From Solanum dulcamara (taxonomy: Eukaryota > Streptophyta > Magnoliopsida > Solanales > Solanaceae): a DNA stretch of 64,000 nt. Positions within the stretch are counted from its first letter, which is position 1, and each line of letters starts with the position of its first letter. Under the pieces are notes generated by a model. That model saw nothing but the letters and a program-made list of their open reading frames with translations. It was not told where the DNA came from and did not search any database. Shown here piece after piece: positions 1 through 10,809 of the stretch. A program made the translations under genes and the position numbers. The stretch lies in NCBI RefSeq assembly GCF_947179165.1, contig NC_077238.1:69981257-70045256 (forward strand). Direction: 5' to 3'.

Positions 1-1150
1 AGTACTTTTGCTATGAGTCAACAAGAAGCCCTGTATAAGGAATTATGATTTGTAGAATGGACCTATAGAGAAATCTCTGAGACTCAGATTTTCCGAGATT
101 GACAGGATGAGAGGACCTTACAATTAGTCAAAGTTTCGATGAGTCATAGAAAAGACTCGGAGGAAGGCTCCTGAGTTCTGGGAAAATTCTAAGTGTTGGG
201 GTGACTTATGAGTCATTCATACGACTCATAGAATCCTCTGCGACTTATAATAACTAATAACTATGTTGCCAAACATAGGAGAGGATTGAGCCATTAAGTC
301 AGATGTTTCCTAATTTATTATCCTAACATGATAGGACTGGATTGGTTTTAGATCCATGATTGGTTGATTTTTTCATTACCTAGAAAGTTATTGAACGGAC
401 ATGGCAACAACATTGGCTTGTTGTACTATCACTGGCTTATAAGTAATGGTTGTCGGATAATAGAAACTCCCATATAGGTCTTGATAGTACTCTTATTGGA
501 TTGGATTGGATTATATATGATTGGTCTTTATCTAAATATTATTCTTGTTTAGACTTAGGACATCCTAATTGAGTTGTTTACCTTCCTGATTTGAGATCTC
601 TGAACTGATTTGATTATACCCTGATGTATGTTTTATTCTGCTATATTACATACTCGTACATTCCATGTACTGATATTTATTTTGATGTGCATTATTTCAT
701 GATGTAGAGACAGGTTGTAGGGATCATCAACAAGTGCACCATTGAAGATCTGTTTGCTTTCTAACTGATTGGTATATCCTCCCATGTATCCGAATGATCT
801 ATATGTTTTATTCTTTCTTTGAGACTAGTACTTCTATTTTGATTTGAGATTGCCATGAACCTATCATTGGTACCAATTAGACAGTTATTAGAGGCTTCAT
901 AGACTAGATTGTTGATGTTGTTGATTTGGTATTGTCTTTTGGCTAGTTTTCTTCATACTAGTCTTCTTGATTTGATTTAGCTAGATTATTGGCCTTTGGC
1001 CTTATCTAGAGTTATTTTCTTAATGAGTTAAGTCTTCCGTTGATAGAATGTTGATTGAAGAAGTGTGTGAATAGACCAAGTGGTTCGCTTAGGAACTAGC
1101 AAAGTCTCTGAGTGTCGGCCACGCATAGGGTACCCTCTTAGGGCGTGACA
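1..1150 (+). repeat. F-family gypsy LTR, 3' portion
   Basis: This stretch is the right-hand part of a long LTR that enters the window from the left. Its last bases (ending GGGCGTGACA at 1150) are the reverse complement of the left end of the F element LTR at 53325, including the block around GGGTACCCT and the following couple of hundred bases. No coding sequence is seen. It stops exactly where copia integrase sequence begins, so this LTR was inserted into the copia element. Whether it is a solo LTR or part of a whole element cannot be told, because its other end lies outside the window. Confidence 0.85.
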
Positions 1151-2092
1151 TTATCTTTCAAATAGAAGAAGAAAGTGAGCACAAAGTAGAGAAGGAAAGA
1201 AAGACATATTTGTGATTGTGGATGACTACTCCAGGTTTACTTGGACTTATTCCCAAGGTCAAAAGATGAAACATATGATCTGCTGATGATATTTACCAAG
1301 ATGATCCAGACGAAGCTAAATTGGAAAATTCAGGGAGGTTAGATAATGGCACTGAGTTTGAAAATGCAAGGGTTGAAAACTTTTGTGCTGAACATGGGAT
1401 TCATCTCAACTTTTCAGTACCGAGAACTCCCAAGCAAAATGGTGTTGTTGAAAGGAAGAACAGAACTCTGGTTGATATTTCTACGAAAAATGCATATTGA
1501 TTCAAATCTTCCAAAGAATTTCTTGGCTGAAGCTGTGAATACAACATGTTATGTGACTAACATGTGTTTACTCAAGTCCATTCTCAATAAAACTCCTTAT
1601 GAGTTGCTTAATAATAGAAATCCTAAATTGAGTTATCTAAAGGATTTTTGAAGTATGTGTTTTATTTTGAACAATTGGAAGGATGATCTTGAGAAATTTG
1701 TTCCCAAGAGTGATGGAGTGTTTGTAGGATACTCATCTTCCAGCAAGGCCTATAGAGTCTACAATAAAAGGACATTGTGTATTGAAAGTGTCCATGTCAT
1801 ATTTGATGAATCTGGAAGTATTGAAAATTTAAAGAACAAAGATGATTCTGAGATTGAAGAGTTACTTCAAATTTAGAGGAATAGTCTAACTGACGAATCT
1901 ATTAAAGGGCCTTTTCCACAAAATAATGGTGAATCTAAAGAAGCTGATAAAGAAAACAAACTTGATGAGGGACCTGGTCAAGATGAACCTAATGAGGGAT
2001 CTAGTTTGGTAGACAATGTTGAACATCATGATGATGCTCAGTGTAAGGATGGAGAGTCTGAAAATGAAGATGTGGAAGCAGAAAATCCTTAA
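1151..2092 (+). pseudogene. copia integrase core and linker (broken)
   Basis: Remnant of the copia integrase, the enzyme that inserts element cDNA into the chromosome. Translation shows a VDDYSRFTW core segment near 1215, then DNGTEFEN near 1342, then NGVVERKNRTL near 1440. These carry the two Asp and the Glu of the DDE catalytic triad. The frame shifts near 1345-1490 and again around 1650. A downstream segment (1655-1876, GVFVGYSSSSKAYRVYNKRT) is the usual C-terminal part before an acidic linker rich in Glu and Asp up to about 2090. Comparison with the family suggests a short in-frame piece is missing near 1185, where a run ending in Lys-Val-Ser-Thr is followed directly by Gly-Lys-Lys-Asp-like codons. 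Not functional. Confidence 0.8.
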
Positions 2093-2279
2093 CAACTACT
2101 AAGACATTCTAGTTGGAAACATAGGTCATTCCATTTACTAGACAGTCTCATCTCTCCTTGAATTTTGAAATGCGTACTAGATCAAATATTGAGTAAAAAA
2201 ATATCAAAGAACTTTGAAGGATGCTGATTGACTGAATTCTATGCAAAAAGAGTTGCACCAATATGAAAGGCGCAAGGTA

Positions 2280-3660
2280 TGACACCTGGTCCCTAAACCT
2301 TCTGACAAAACTATTATAGGGACCAGGTGGGTTTTAGGAACAAACTTGATGAACACGGGATAATCACAAAGAAGAAGTCAAGATCGGTAGATCAAAGATA
2401 CAATTAAGAGGAAGGGATTGACTATGATGAACTTTTCCCCCTATGGCCAAGATGGAAGCTATCAGGATACTTATTGCTTTTGCAACATTTATGGGTTCAA
2501 ACTGTATCAAATAGATGTGTAAAATGCCTTTCTAAATGGATATCTAAAGGGGAAGTATATGTGAAGCAACCACCAGGTTTTGAATACATTGATCAACCGA
2601 ATCATGTGCTCAAGTTGGACAAGGATCTCTATAGACTGAAATATGCTCCTAGATCCTAATATGAAAGGCTGTCCAAATTTATTTTGGAAAATGGTTTTAA
2701 TATAGGGAAGATTGAAAAAACCCTTTTCTTAAATTCACGAGGAAAATATTTTCTCATCATTCACGTGTATGTCGATGAAATTATTTTTCGAGCAACATCT
2801 AAAACTCTTGTGAGTAGTTTGCTGCACTCATGTAAAGCGAATTCAAAATGAATATGATGGGAAAATTGAGCTTCTTTTTGGGCTTACAGATTAAACAAAC
2901 TCATAATGGTACCTCTATATGTCAAGAAAAGTATATCAAGGAGCTCCTGAAAAAATTTCACATGATGGATGCCAAGAAAATTGATACCCCCATGGGAACA
3001 AACTCAAAACTGGAATAGACCTGGTCCTATGGTGAGTAAGATTATATATAGAGGAATTATTGGGTCGTTGTTGTACATACCTGCCAACAGACTTGATATT
3101 GTCTTTAGTATTGGAATGTGTGCTTGATTCCATGCTTGTCCTAAGGAATCTTATTTGAAGGCTGCTAAGAGGATCTTAAGATGCTTGAAGAAGAAAGGGA
3201 TCTAGTCTTATTCTATCCATCAGGATACTTTTCCGACTTGGTGGGATATGCTATTGCAGATTATGCAGATATCAGGTTGATATAAAGAGCACTTCAGGAA
3301 TGAGTCATTATCTAAGATCTTTACTTATTTCCTGGAATTCAGTTGCTCTTTCAATAGCTAAAGCAGAATGTGTAGCAACTACATCATGTTGTGCATAAAT
3401 TTTGTGGATTAAGAAGCTACTTGAAGATTTTTGATTGGTCACTCACACTATTCCTGTTCTGTGTGATAACATAAGTTCACTCAATATGGCTAAGAATCCA
3501 GTTCATCACAAATAAACTAAGCATATTGATGTGAGACATCACTTAATGAGAGATAATATTGAAAAAAGGGGACATATGCATATAGTTTTACAAGACTGAA
3601 GATCAAATTGCTGATATATTTACCAAGGCTCTAAGCAAGAACCAGTTTTAAAAAAAATAG
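2280..3660 (+). pseudogene. copia reverse transcriptase-RNase H (broken)
   Basis: Remnant of the copia polymerase that copies element RNA into DNA. Recognisable pieces in order are FPPMAKMEAIRILIAFA near 2435, YQIDVxNAFLNGYLKGEVYV near 2503, QPPGFEY near 2570, and the active-site box YVDEIIF near 2768, where the second Asp of the usual YVDD is now Glu. RNase H follows from about 3170, with MAKNPVHHK near 3486, the tail HIDVRHHLMRDNIEK near 3520 and an EDQIAD-type segment near 3600. Frames change at least four times and several stops interrupt it. It ends near 3660, about 490 bases before the third ORF. Confidence 0.85.
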
Positions 3661-4151
3661 GTTGAAGTTGGGAATGTTGAAACTTGACTAAGTTGATTCT
3701 ATCTTAAACATTCGATTCGTCATTGACTATGACTGGGAAGTAGGTATCCTTATTTTTGATACTGTATATTTTGGTAAATACACTCTCATAGCTTTTGTAT
3801 ACATACATGATGAATATGTTGGAGTAAAAGAGGGTCAGGATAAATCTGGACAAAACACCTTAAAATTGTAGAGAGAGACCTGGTGTATCTCAAAGGTTAG
3901 CATTCTTAACATTGCATTTAAACTACTTATGAGAACCTTTGTTATTGCCACGTGTCAGTCATCTGTCTTCTTACCACTATTCCATCATTTAAAATCCAAT
4001 TGACACACTCTTTGAAGGGGCATGACACACTTCTCTCCTTTTTTTAATACTCTATTCCTCTCCTATTCCTCTTAAATATTTCAAAATCCGTTCCCAAAAA
4101 TTCCAATTCTTTGAAAACCCTTATTTTCTTTCTTTTTCAAAATAAAGTGAA
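3661..4151 (+). other. Spacer between copia pol and third ORF
   Basis: No coding signal is visible. A spacer of a few hundred bases between RNase H and a third ORF is typical of SIRE-type copia elements. The last part (about 4030-4140) is C/T-rich, like a transcribed leader. No TATA box or splice acceptor is convincing enough to call. Confidence 0.4.
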
Positions 4152-5415
4152 ATGTCTCAATCTAGTTCTCAAACCAAGAAAATATTGGATGCCCTGAATG
4201 AAATTGACCCCTCTGCTTTTGTTGCTCCTTCAAGAAATCCCCCAGCACATATCTCAACCATTCCTTCGATTAAAGAGATAACAACCCCTACCACTGAGGT
4301 CATTGCTTCACCTAGTGAGAAAACTCTTCATGAATACTCTCCTACTCCAGATTTCAGTGGTTTGCATGAATCTTCTCCTGTAGGTCTGTACAGTCAAAGA
4401 TTCAACCTGAAGGTGAAGCTAGTCTATCTCTATCTCAACTAGGTCCTACCATCTCTGATTTGTGAGTACATCTTTTTGAAGAGGATTTACCCAAGGACAA
4501 AAATACCGAATCAAATACTATTTTCTCCTATGAAGAGTTATTTATGGAAAGCCTAACTGAAATGGGGGACAAATTGATACCCCCATTCTTAGAAGAAAGG
4601 GGTAAATCACCAGAAACTTCTCTTGTGGAGACTGTGCCTAAGTTTGATCAAACACCTAGTACTGGTGAATCTCTTGCATATGTTGACGGTGAAGTAGTAG
4701 AGGATAATTATCCTTTGTCCTGGTGTATAAAGAGGTGAATGGTACCCTTTTCAAGCAAAGAAAATGATAAGGTTTCTAAAAAAAGGTTGCTAAACGAAAT
4801 CCCTATTCTATTAGGGGTTCTCAAAGTTAGCTTATGAGTGATGCTATGAAATAAACAAGGCTCGAACAACGTATAGTAGCAGAAAAAGGAAATATTTGGT
4901 TGATGAGGATCGGATCCTTGATGCCATTATGGTTGGGACATCAAAGGAGAAGGATGGTAGTGAAACTGAGTCTAAGGACATTGTTTATGCTATTGAGAAA
5001 AGGAGAAGTGAAGCATTGAAAAGGGAAAAACCTACCCAAAGACCAAGGATAAGAAATCCTCAAGCGTAAAAGGTAGTTGACCATAAGAATATAGGAAAGG
5101 AAGAATAAGGACAGAGAAAGAAAAAGGAAACTGCCAAGCATAAAAGAGAAGAGTCATCCGAAGAACTTTTGGTGAATCAGTGTCCGAGTCTGATAAGGGA
5201 CCTGGTTCCAAAAGTAATAAAGTTAAGTCTTAAAATGACTTGACCAAAGAAGGGAGGGTTAATATCCTAAAAACTCAAAAGTTCTGAATGGAAGGGTTTT
5301 TTACCCTGAAGTTATGTCCAAGCCTGGTATATGTGATTTGGTTGATGCAGTTCAATTACAAGGTTGGACACACTTGTTAGTTAATCATATCATGTGCACA
5401 CAAGAATGGTAAAAA
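4152..5415 (+). pseudogene. Third ORF of SIRE-like copia, env-like (broken)
   Basis: A Ser/Pro/Thr-rich N-terminus opens at the ATG at 4152 and runs to a stop at 4440. The same protein then continues in other frames: 4544-4738 (acidic, starting MESLTEMGDK) and 4870-5070 (basic and charged, with DEDRILDAIMVGTSK and ALKREKPTQRPRIRN). A last recognisable piece around 5260-5410 contains GICDLVDAVQLQGWTH in a shifted frame. The third-ORF position after pol, the low-complexity N-terminus and a charged middle fit the so-called env-like ORF of SIRE elements, whose function is unproven. No convincing signal peptide or membrane segment is visible. At least three frame changes and several stops break it. 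It could instead be a fragment of the widespread plant-transposon protein family found beside such elements. Confidence 0.5.
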
Positions 5416-5970
5416 TAGGTTTGAACCATTCATCCAATCCATATTTGACCAAATCTATATATACCTATATATTTATATGGGTGGATTACGATCCAATCTA
5501 TTTTAACTCAATTAATTTTCAATCCGATGCCAAAAAACCAAGTATATATGATGGATGAACTATGATGTGTGATTAACCGTCCCCATAGACTTTGGGTGAT
5601 ATAGCTGTGATGGTCTCATGGTTGTTTGACGTACTCCTTATCTCTTTTTTTGCTGGTACTACTAAGTTGTTTTTTTAAATTACACTAGGATTTAAGTGTC
5701 ACTCTATTATATTTTTTAAGTGACGAATAAGTTCACGATGATTTTACTTGATAGGCTTAGGTTGTGTTCATTTTCATAATGAGTGTAACCTCAAAACTAG
5801 AGGCCTTTTGTAGCGCGTTCAACAAAACACATTGCTTTCGACTTCGACCATCTAAATATATCGAGAGCAAATAAAAAACTATGCATATAAAATAAGACTG
5901 CTATGGATTTGGATTTTCTCAAAACTAAACTGTAACAAAGGTTTTTAATGATTCTTGTAGTACTGATTAT
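5416..5970. other. AT-rich unclassified intergenic sequence
   Basis: No coding potential and no match to any other repeat in the window. It has an ATATATACCTATATATTTAT stretch near 5455 and a GGATTACGATCCAATC segment near 5484 that could be transposon edge sequence, but no inverted termini or target duplication were found. Short ORFs here lack recognisable domains. Confidence 0.3.
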
Positions 5971-6200
5971 CATTACTAAAAAACTGTCAAAAAGCAACGA
6001 ACTACATTGCTTTTGTGGTCAAAATCAATGGAAAAGCGACAATCACTTCTGTTTCTTTTTGTCTAATTCTTTTCATAAAGCGATGGACTGCTTCACCGTA
6101 AATGATGCAGTCCATCACTTTGTTGTATTTTTTAAAAATATTTATTTTTGAAAACAGCAATGTACAACGTTGCTTTGTTCTTCATCATGAAGAGCATAAC
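5971..6200. mobile_element. CACTA-like terminus with subterminal hairpins
   Basis: The block opens with CATTACTAAAAAACTGTC, which resembles a degraded CACTAC terminus, and then carries several short inverted repeats built on AAAGCGA/AAAGCAA. Examples are arms of 8 bp at 5990-5997 and 6007-6014 (AAAAGCAA/TTGCTTTT), and of 10 bp at 6082-6091 and 6107-6116 (GATGGACTGC/GCAGTCCATC). Stacked subterminal repeats of this sort are typical of plant CACTA (En/Spm) elements. It is cut by the start of the B LTR at 6201. No transposase is present. Confidence 0.45.
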
Positions 6201-7892
6201 TATAATGACCCTAAAAGTAATTTTTGAAATTTTCTAAACAATTACCATTTTACCCTCTTGTTAGTTATCCGAGTCACTTTTGGTTGGATCTGAAAGTTGC
6301 TTTTTGGAGATATTATGAAAAGTTGAGGTTTTGTTAAGGAAATGAGTTTTAAAGGTTTCAGTTGTCAAATTTTGAGTTTCGAAGTCATTTGGAATTTTGA
6401 GTCTCAGAATAGAATTCCATTAATTCCATCAGTTCCAGAATAGGAAAATTGGAGTAGGATAGTTATCAGAATCATATTTGGAGTTGAAACGTGGATTTTA
6501 GGTCTAAAGTTGAAAATTGAGTTAAAGTTTGATCCAAGTTTGACTTTAGTAAACACTTGGGGTTTGGGTGCTCGGATTAAATTTCTGATGATTCCAATGG
6601 TTTTGGAGGGTTATTCTAATGGTAGAAATGAATTTGTTGTAATTTTTAGTGGTCCCCAAGGTATTTTAAATATTTCAAGTGTCGATACTAGTTTAGTTGC
6701 AATTTATTGTATTTCGGGTCAAGGAGACCTCAAATTTGAATTTTAATGATTTCATTGAGTTTGGAACACCGAATTTGGTAGGGTTGCATATATGGTTACT
6801 GTTCACAGAATTCCAAACGAATCTCGAGGGTCCATTTTGAGATTTAGGCATTGTGATGAATTGCTGATGCTGGTGCAGGTGGCACCCTTCACATTCGTGG
6901 TGTTGGGTATTGCATTGGCAATGAGGTGACCCCTGTAATACTCATCGCGGTCGCACTGGGTCCTCTCGCGATCGTGATGCTTCATCTCACCTTGCCTTAG
7001 CATTTTACTAACGTCTTCCCATGATTGTGATGTGCCTTTCCCTTGTGCTTCGCAATCGTGGAGATTAATGACTCGCAATTGCGAAGGGCATATGAGATCT
7101 GAGGTCGAGACTTGGACATTTTCCAACATATTAGATATTTTCAAACTCGGCTAGGCGATTTTCAAACAGATTTTTCGTGGAAAACCATTGGGTAAGTCAT
7201 TTTCAACTTATATATTTGATTTTCATTGATTAAATTATAATTTTAACCTAAAATGTTGTGATTTGAATTGGAGATTTTGTTTTTTTTTTGCCTAATCCAA
7301 AATTTTATTAAAAATTGGGATTGCGAACTCATTTAAACCCCATTTTCAAAATGGTCATCACTATTTGATTCCTAATTACTTGAGGAACATTTTCATTGAA
7401 GAATTTTCATTTTTCAACCTCGATTTTTAGTGTCTAATGTTTGGACTATTTTATCCTTTTCACCCAAATTAATTGATTTTTAGTGTCATTGGCTTCGAAA
7501 TGTGATTGTGAGTCTATATGTTATTAGATTGTAGTGATTTTGAGTATCGTCAGAGAGGAAAAGCCTTGAATTTGAGTTGATCGTAACCTTGACTAAGGAA
7601 GTGGACTTCTAACCTTTTGGTAAGTATGTTGAATCTTGTATTTTTCTATGTATGGGCGTTAAGGTGTATTTGGGGTAGTAGATTGAGTATGGTTCATTTA
7701 TTATGAGGTGTTGGTTGTTGAATTTGGGTATGTGAAATTGTCTAAGTGTTGTAAATTCATGGTTTATTGATTGTTTGTTTAATTGTGGACCATATGATAC
7801 TATATTATGACTATTTATGCTGTATTCACTCATTGCTACTGCATATATCTATATGTGATGGCTGAGAAAGTGATATGAGTAAGATACTGTGT
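6201..7892 (+). repeat. B1 5' LTR, left segment
   Basis: Aligns from TATAATGACC at 6201 with TGTAATGACC at 23634, and stays collinear with the shared B LTR up to AAGATACTGTGT at 7892, where element C is inserted. The matching uninterrupted point in the other LTR is near 25300. It carries CpG-rich GATCGC-type motifs (about 6940-7090), many decayed to CA/TG. Open frames here (for example 6510-6746, and 6803-7144 on the other strand) have no recognisable domains and are not called. Confidence 0.85.
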
Positions 7893-10607
7893 TGTTACGC
7901 CCCTCACTTTTAAACTTGGAATGTCTCCTAAGTTCCTTAGACATTATCATGAGAGCCGGATAAGCTATGATACTATCAAACGATTCTAAGGAAGGGAGGG
8001 ATGTTATATCCCTCACTTTTGGGCATTCGGAAAGAAAGAAAAAAATTGATTTGCAAGGAATGACGTTGTGATTTATTTTGTTTATTCTAGTTTGTACCGG
8101 GGTGATGTTCATGGAAAACAATTGATGTGGGAATACGGAGGAAGGCCGAGGGTAAAATTGGAAATTTTGGAGAGTAGTTTGTGAATTGCAAAAAGAGAGA
8201 AGACTTGTAGCTTTTGGGCTTAAATAATAATTGCAATAAGTAGTTTGGGCTCTCATAATAATAATAGTATATTGAGGCCTAACAAAAGAAAAGGCCCAAG
8301 TCTTGTAAAGATAGCCCATTAGTTAAGTAGCCTTTATATATATATATGTTGATGACTTTTAAGTCATCTTTATCCATTAAGTCCTCTTTATCAACAAGAA
8401 GCTACAAGAAAATCTAGAGAAAAGAAAGGGGAGAAACTTGAAGCTAGAGAGAGAGGGAGCTCGGATTTGGGAGAAACAAAGGTGAGTCTCCGATTTTTTT
8501 CCATGAATTAATTACCTAGGGTGAACCATGGTGTTATGAAGGTGTTATTAATGAAAATTTATGGTTGGGATCAGCCCAAAACGTTACCAAACAGCCCCGA
8601 AGTTTCAGCTGCGCTAAGGAGGTTTCCGAGGCGCAAATTTGGCTAGTTTTAGCCAATTTCGGGTAAGGTAAGGGTTCTCCTTTAAATTTGGACTTTATGG
8701 GGTTGTTTTTAAATGTATTAGGTACCTTTTATACTTCTTAAAGTATAAAAAAAATCATGGATATGCTCAGCAAAAGAAACAACCTAAATTGAGGTCGTCG
8801 TAGTTAAATTATAGTCGAAGTGAGGCGTTGTGTGTTTGGAGGCGGATGCTGGTTGTGTGGTGTGTTTTTCAGGGCCTAAATGGGTTCTAAAAGAGGTGGG
8901 GGAGATGCTGGTTGCATCCACACAACCCCCGCTTCGTGCGGTTAAAGGTTTTACAAAATGGAAACTAGAAACCTCATTTTGGTATCGTAGTTTCGAGCGA
9001 ATCGTTTGGAGTTTGTATTGCGTAATGTTGCCATGTTATATATATATATATGAGATTATGGTTATGTTGTTGGTTGGCTGTAGGTATTAAGGACGTAATT
9101 GGGGATTCGGATAGGGCACATTATAGGGGAGGTGCTGTCCGATTTCCATTAACTTATTAACTAGTCAAAGAACTAGTCGAGAATGCGAGCGAGGGGATGA
9201 GTTCTATGAATAATCGTGTGTAACCTAAGGTGATGAAAAGTCTAAGGTTGTTAATACTCGTATTGGTTTCATGTTACCTAGGTTCAAAGGACGACGTGGC
9301 GAATGGGATAAAGAGTAACCCGTAAGAGGTATGTAAGGCCTATTCTTTCTCTTCTTTTGGCATGTCTTCGAGCCAGGTAAAAGGTGATATGATCTCTGAA
9401 ATAATTTCATTTCTAAGTGTCTCTTATTCACTTTTGGATGATGAATTACTTTCCTAGAAATTTTTATATGTTAAGGAAGTAATGAATGTACAGGCTCCTA
9501 GTCTTAAAGACTATAGGATGATAAGTGCTGCCGATTTCATAAGTGGCTAGTATTACTTTAGTATATGTGTAGGATCTCTGAGATTCTAATTGATGCAGCC
9601 CCAAATGGCAACTAGAAGACATGTGAGGTGATCACATTACTACTCTGATCCTCAGGCGCTAGCTTATTCTTCTTATACGGTCGAGTCTCCAATAATGATT
9701 TAAACTGCATAGAGTTGCTCACTAATCTACTCGTGTATACAGTAACACATATTTCTCTGAGTCCCGGGCCGGCTACAGATTCGTGCTTAATCTCACTGCG
9801 TTGTTCACCGAGTCCCTCACTAGAGATCCAGGTACGTATGTATATATATATGATGATGTGATGTAATAAGGTGGTGATGGCGCCCGACCTATGATGGTCC
9901 TACATGTATGCTTCCCCGGTTCCCTGAAAGGGCTGACTATATTGTATAATTTCAGCATGCATGTTTATGATTCCTATGATTCAGGTACAGGTTCCTTATA
10001 TGACATTTTATTCCCTACTTCTCTGTGTCAGATATGTTTCCAGCTATGTTATGCTATACTATGTTTCACATACTCAGTACATATATCGTACTGACCCCCT
10101 TTCTTCGGGGGGCTGCGTTCATGCCCATAGGTACAGATACACCGTTTAGGGATCCGCCAGCATAGAAGTCCCACTCAGCGGTCCGAAAGTGCTCCACTAT
10201 GCTAGAGCCTGATTTTGGGTACTAAACTTTATTGTATATATTTGTTATGCTCACGGGTACGACTTATGTTACTATTTTCTTACTCTTAGAGGTCTATAGA
10301 TACGGATTTGGGTTGTATGTATGTAGTTTGTATGTGTACGTGAGTTATATATATATGTATGTATAACTGTATTGATATGACTTATGATTTGGGGGCGTTC
10401 CCTGTGTCATGGCGGCCTTGTCGGCTCGCGTATATGCGTGTTATGGAACAACCCTATACATTACTACAGCCTCGTCGGCTTGTATGTTTTCTTACCTGTT
10501 GATGCATTTTGAGTACAAACAAGAGATAGGTTATGTATAGTTGGCAGGGGTACACATGTGTGTACAGTTTGGGCACCCGTCACGGCCTACAGAGTTGGGT
10601 CATGATA
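7893..10607 (+). repeat. Element C 5' LTR
   Basis: 2715 bp, from TGTTACGCC at 7893 to ...GGGTCATGATA at 10607. It matches 14746-17568 closely along its whole length. The length difference from the 3' LTR is mostly an expanded TA microsatellite and an extra 18 bp near 17205 in the 3' copy. Reverse-strand open frames repeated in both LTRs (7849-8319 and 14624-15172) exist because the LTR is duplicated. Confidence 0.92.
8333..8487 (+). promoter_or_regulatory. Putative LTR promoter, leader and splice donor
   Basis: A TATA-type run (TTTATATATATATAT, 8333-8347) is followed by a GA-rich stretch (about 8395-8465) and then ACAAAGGTGAGT, a consensus plant 5' splice site with AG ending at 8481 and GT at 8482. 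The same order recurs in the 3' LTR (15186-15340). TATA box, start site and donor are inferred from motif and spacing only. Confidence 0.4.
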
Positions 10608-10611
10608 GAAG

Positions 10612-10624
10612 TGGTATCAGAGCA
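10612..10624 (+). other. Element C primer binding site (tRNA-iMet)
   Basis: TGGTATCAGAGC begins four bases after the 5' LTR end and is complementary to the 3' end of plant initiator methionine tRNA, where minus-strand DNA synthesis starts. It is the best preserved primer site in the window. Confidence 0.9.
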
Positions 10625-10809
10625 TTCCTTCCTTGGAGTGTCCATAGACCGTGTCTAGTAGAGGCTTGTTTATCGGTGTGTCGTGCACCACATCTATAAA
10701 AAGGAGGCTACAGGGCATTTAGGATGTTACTTTCTTTCTTTTCTTAGATCGTGCGATAGAGCTATATTTTAGGAAGACTTTTCACTAACTGACCTATATG
10801 TTTACAGTG

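Larger units (their letters stand above)
1151..5415 (+). mobile_element. Decayed Ty1/copia element, SIRE-like
   Basis: The order integrase, reverse transcriptase, RNase H is the copia order (integrase before RT), unlike every other LTR element in the window. A separate downstream ORF after RNase H is the arrangement of the SIRE/Maximus lineage. The 5' LTR and gag are missing, cut off by the F-family LTR at 1150, and no 3' LTR is recognisable. All reading frames are broken. The lineage assignment rests on the third ORF and the overall style, and is inference. Confidence 0.75.

Noticed and set aside
4152..4442. A host protein-coding gene
   Set aside because: Short, low-complexity, without introns or a domain, and placed where SIRE-type elements carry their third ORF; the coding trace continues through frameshifts.
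6510..6746. 78-codon ORF
   Set aside because: Lies inside the B LTR; the homologous stretch near 23945-24175 is interrupted by stops.
7849..8319. Reverse-strand ORF of 156 codons, with a longer near-copy at 14624-15172
   Set aside because: The two copies exist because they lie in the two LTRs of element C. No domain, odd composition, and conservation is explained by LTR identity at insertion.
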